From Ureibacillus yapensis (lineage in GTDB: Bacteria; Bacillota; Bacilli; Bacillales_A; Planococcaceae), in NCBI RefSeq assembly GCF_003515775.1, contig NZ_QWEI01000005.1:150762-214761 (forward strand): 64,000 nt of DNA. The letters are read 5' to 3'. Below, in pieces: positions 61,480-64,000 of this stretch. Positions within the stretch are counted from its first letter, which is position 1; every line of letters begins with the position of its first letter. Under the pieces are notes generated by a model. The model was not told where the DNA came from and did not search any database. It worked only from the letters and a program-made list of their open reading frames with translations. The translations under genes were made by a program, and so were the position numbers.

Positions 61480-62094
61480 CTATGAGCCGCCGCCTGATTT
61501 GTCAGAACCGCCGCCACCACCGCCGGATTCACCGCCTGATTTTCCACCACCGCCGCCGGATTCCTGTGTTTCTCCACTTTTCTTGATTAGTTCCTGCCAT
61601 TTTGTTTGCAGAAGAGGACTCTCGATTGTCTCCATTACCACCTGTTCCATTTGCTTGCGCATCGCTGCACTCTTTAGGATGGTTTCAAGTTCTTTTTGCA
61701 TCTCAGCTTGTCCAAAAAAGGAAATTAAATCTTCCTGGTAGGTAGAGTCTTTTATGAGTTCTTTCATAATCTTGGTTTGTTCCGCACTCATGCTTTTTGC
61801 CATCTTTTCTTGAAATGTTGGATCTTCAAACTGCTTCTTCCAAAAATCTTTGGCTTTGTCGGAGAGCATGGTATCGTTAATAGCCGTTTTTACTTCGTCA
61901 TTTTCAAGAACTAAAAGATCGCGGAAACTCGGATCCTGCAATAGCTGGCGAACTGCCGCTTTCCCTTCCTCGGTTTGTATGGAATCCATCATTATCTTTT
62001 TTACTTCTTCATAGGAAAGTGTTGTATTGGCTGGCTCGGAACAGCTGGCGAGTATAAGAACGACGAACATTATGGAAAGTATACGATTAAACAT
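61480..62094 (-). CDS. gerD: Spore germination lipoprotein GerD
   Basis: A 204-residue lipoprotein that clusters germinant receptors in the spore inner membrane. The lipobox LASCSEP gives the lipidated Cys. A helical core with the LLQDPSFRDLL and KAMKSMS-like segments (here EKMAKSMSAEQ) follows. The C-terminal 35 residues are a Gly/Ser-rich low-complexity tail (SGGGS-type blocks). ATG 62094 gives the expected signal peptide MFNRILSIMF; a longer reading to 62151 adds a basic leader without support. Convergent with salA. Confidence 0.9.
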   Translation of the reverse strand: MFNRILSIMFVVLILASCSEPANTTLSYEEVKKIMMDSIQTEEGKAAVRQLLQDPSFRDLLVLENDEVKTAINDTMLSDKAKDFWKKQFEDPTFQEKMAKSMSAEQTKIMKELIKDSTYQEDLISFFGQAEMQKELETILKSAAMRKQMEQVVMETIESPLLQTKWQELIKKSGETQESGGGGGKSGGESGGGGGGSDKSGGGS

Positions 62095-62338
62095 TAATCT
62101 CAGTCCTTTCTTAAAGGCTCTCTTTAGATTATTGTTCACAATCTTGGACATAATATGTATCCGACTGCGATAGCTTTTTTATGTTTGCATTGGTAAAATA
62201 TAGTTTGATGCTTTTGATGAATTTTTAGAGCCATTTTCTTGTGCTGGGGAATTCTGTAGAGTGCATCGGTATCTCTCCTTGTTTTAGTTGAGAGATGCTA
62301 TACGCCGAGACATAGATAAAAATGGGGGACATCAAGTC

Positions 62339-63016
62339 GTGACAATACGAAATTGGGTAAAATTTTTCTTAATGTGCATGCTAATAGGCGGTGTTGTAAC
62401 GGGGATTGCGGGAATCATTATTCGTTGGAACTTCTTCCAGCCTTATTTGGCTGCAGGTGAGTTTGGTGAATTCATCGCTGCTTTCGGTTGGATGATTTTA
62501 TTGGGTTGTACTATGAGTGTTATCGCCCAAGCAGGATTTTTTGCGTATCTGACACTGCATCAAGTAGGCGTGGGAATTTTCAAGACTTTAACTTTGTGGA
62601 ATTGGGTGCAAATGCTTTTAATTATAATTTTGCTTGTAGACTTGATTCTATTCAGATTTGTTCCTGCCGCTGAAAGTGCAAAAGACTGGTTATTTTACAT
62701 AGGTCTATTAATTGTATTGATTTTTGGTGCAATTGCCACTTCAATAAAAAAAGTTAAACTAACAGGTAAAAAACATGTATTGATTTCATCCATGTTTTTC
62801 ATGATTGTTATCACATCTTTAGAATGGATTATCGCGTTAATGGGACGCCAAGGAAATATCGATACATATGTTGCATTATTATTATTCCCTTTAATTGCGG
62901 TGAATGCATACCAGTTATTAATGTTGCCAAAATATAATGCAAAGTCGGACGAAGACCGTAAAAAGTTGGAAGAACGCAGAAAAGAACGTAAACTTGCCAA
63001 AAGCAAAACCATCTAA
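62339..63016 (+). CDS. kbaA: KinB-signalling pathway activation protein KbaA
   Basis: A 225-residue membrane protein with about six transmembrane helices, matching B. subtilis KbaA, which is needed for KinB-dependent entry into sporulation. Recognisable segments are IRWNFFQPYLAAGEF, QAGFFAYLTLHQVGVGIFK and VNAYQLLML. GTG 62339 is preferred, with GGGGGA nine bases upstream; the longer reading to 62288 lacks a site. A basic C-terminal tail (KKLEERRKERKLAKSK) extends beyond the B. subtilis protein. Confidence 0.9.
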   Translation: MTIRNWVKFFLMCMLIGGVVTGIAGIIIRWNFFQPYLAAGEFGEFIAAFGWMILLGCTMSVIAQAGFFAYLTLHQVGVGIFKTLTLWNWVQMLLIIILLVDLILFRFVPAAESAKDWLFYIGLLIVLIFGAIATSIKKVKLTGKKHVLISSMFFMIVITSLEWIIALMGRQGNIDTYVALLLFPLIAVNAYQLLMLPKYNAKSDEDRKKLEERRKERKLAKSKTI

Positions 63017-63027
63017 TATAAAATGCA

Positions 63028-63067
63028 AAAAAAGGCTAAAACCGTTTTAGATGGTTTTAGCCTTTTT
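63028..63067 (+). terminator. Bidirectional terminator after kbaA
   Basis: AAAAGGCTAAAACC (63030-63043) pairs with GGTTTTAGCCTTTT (63053-63066). It lies between two converging genes. Confidence 0.92.
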
Positions 63068-63103
63068 GTTGTTATGTGGATGAGGCAAGGAACCTCTTAG
63101 GCA

Positions 63104-63757
63104 CTATTGCGGCATTCTTTTCGTCTTAATGGTATAGCCGAATACATTTTCTTCTACAGAAATAAATTTTTCTGTTGCAATTAGTTTATTATATTCCTCA
63201 AAGTCGGGTTTGGTTTTTTCATGTAACCTCAATGAAACAATTGCACCATCCATCTTTTGAAACGTGTCTTTCGAATAAATTGAGGATGGGGATATTAAGT
63301 TGACCTCTTCATTAAAAGCAGTTTGTTGAAGAGTTGGGCTAAATTCATAGTCGGAGGTCATGAACCAAAGCGGTTTTTGGTCGAAATGTTTCTCATAGAT
63401 TTGTATATCTCTGTTGAAGTCATCAAGGGTGTATGATTCTTCTGCACCTTTACCCCCAAGCAGTCCAGTGGGGATATTTTGATTTTTAATTTGTTCAACA
63501 ATCTTAGGTGAACGCTCAATCCATTTTGCATCTAACATTAATAATGGATATGGTTGTTTCAATGTTTGTAACCATTCTTCTAATCCCTCATGCGAAAAAG
63601 AAATTTCAACGATTATAGATTGTCCATAATTTCCTTTTGAGATTATTAGGGGTTCTTCAGTCATACGAAAAACAGAAAGGATTGAATCTCTTTGCGGGTA
63701 AGCGAATACTGTTAATATCACCGCCAAAGCCACTGTTACCACGAATTTACGAGCCAT
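63104..63757 (-). CDS. PdaB-like polysaccharide deacetylase-fold protein, probably catalytically dead
   Basis: A 217-residue protein with a signal anchor (residues 5-19) followed by a short deacetylase-like core. MLDAKWIERSPKIVEQIKNQ aligns by eye with the ASWAERHPDTVARI helix of PdaB, and LDDFNRDIQIYEKHFDQKPLWF with the following helix. However, the metal-binding Asp of the TFD motif, the HxxxH-type motif and the later catalytic His are not seen. It sits where B. subtilis has pdaB, after kbaA. AGGGGAAG precedes the ATG. Could act as a structural or regulatory spore protein. Confidence 0.75.
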   Translation of the reverse strand: MARKFVVTVALAVILTVFAYPQRDSILSVFRMTEEPLIISKGNYGQSIIVEISFSHEGLEEWLQTLKQPYPLLMLDAKWIERSPKIVEQIKNQNIPTGLLGGKGAEESYTLDDFNRDIQIYEKHFDQKPLWFMTSDYEFSPTLQQTAFNEEVNLISPSSIYSKDTFQKMDGAIVSLRLHEKTKPDFEEYNKLIATEKFISVEENVFGYTIKTKRMPQ

Positions 63758-63828
63758 GCATCTTCCCCTTTTTGCTAATGGATTTTAAACATGAAAATAG
63801 TGCCTTATAAAAAACTTATGAAATAGTG

Positions 63829-63858
63829 TTGACTTTCATGAATAAATCGTTGTATTAT
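63829..63858 (+). promoter_or_regulatory. Ribosomal RNA operon promoter
   Basis: TTGACT (63829-63834), an 18-base spacer and TATTAT (63853-63858). It is followed by a 142-base leader that contains CCTTGAAAACTGAACAAC, the classic Bacillales rRNA leader/spacer phrase. Confidence 0.85.
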
Positions 63859-64000
63859 AGAAAAGTCGCCGCGAGAGAATGCGGTGAATTAAGAAATGAA
63901 CCTTGAAAACTGAACAACAAAACGTTAATGAATAAAGTTTCTTCTATTTTAATAAGAAGAACAAAAATTTGGACATCAAAATTGATGCCAGCTAAAAATT
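63859..64000 (+). ncRNA. Leader of an rRNA operon (16S gene begins beyond the window)
   Basis: The leader carries the CTTGAAAACTGAAC phrase at about 63902-63915. The window ends in GCCAGCTAAAAATT, close to where the mature 16S 5' end (GGAGAGTTTGAT-type) should start, but none of the 16S gene itself is visible. Confidence 0.8.

Noticed and set aside
61480..62094. gerD orientation as a local inversion
   Set aside because: As I recall, gerD also runs opposite to salA in B. subtilis, so the orientation is ancestral rather than a rearrangement.
63859..64000. Start of the 16S rRNA gene
   Set aside because: Only the leader is present; no mature 16S sequence can be seen before the window ends.

Overview
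The window reads as chromosomal DNA from a low-GC, endospore-forming Bacillales bacterium. Gene order, Shine-Dalgarno style, TTG/GTG starts on rpoB, rpoC, truA and rpsI, and near-identity of many proteins to Bacillus subtilis ones support this. Spore genes are present: an alpha/beta-type SASP, cwlD, gerD, kbaA and sigH. A longer RpoC than in B. subtilis and the overall codon style suggest the Planococcaceae side (Lysinibacillus/Solibacillus/Ureibacillus-like). That family placement is inference from memory, not a computed phylogeny.

Layout. 1-4500: cysS, mrnC, rlmB, rae1, sigH, rpmG, secE. 4.7-8 kb: nusG, rplK-rplA and rplJ-rplL with an L10 leader. 8.2-16.6 kb: a methyltransferase gene, then rpoB and rpoC. 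16.9-21.8 kb: the str operon (L7Ae-like gene, rpsL, rpsG, fusA, tuf). 21.9-26.4 kb: an accessory BceRS-BceAB-type antimicrobial-peptide sensing and detoxification module inserted between tuf and rpsJ. 26.8-41.1 kb: the S10-spc-alpha superoperon (rpsJ to rplQ) including secY, adk and infA, but without map between adk and infA. 41.7-46 kb: ecfA1-ecfA2-ecfT-truA, then rplM-rpsI behind an L13-type leader. 46-54 kb: accessory genes: a chemoreceptor, a SASP, a split nitrilase/GNAT pair and a heterodimeric ABC exporter. 54-63.8 kb: the conserved sporulation/germination block cwlD, salA, gerD, kbaA and a pdaB-like gene, with a ugpCAEB plus glycerophosphodiesterase operon inserted between cwlD and salA. 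63.8-64 kb: the promoter and leader of an rRNA operon whose 16S gene begins just past the edge.

How it works together. Most of the window is the origin-proximal transcription/translation core, read in the + direction. It is punctuated by intrinsic terminators and structured 5' leaders before rplJ, rpoB, rpsJ, rplM and infA, and between rpsL and rpsG. The accessory cassettes sit exactly at junctions between conserved operons. A family of GC-rich palindromic repeats (1-112, 8088-8192, 16553-16752, and a diverged relative around 41395-41542) also sits at such junctions, directly against ribosome-binding sites or stop codons. The copy after rpoC carries several nested hairpins with compensating stem changes and is the least explained structure in the window.
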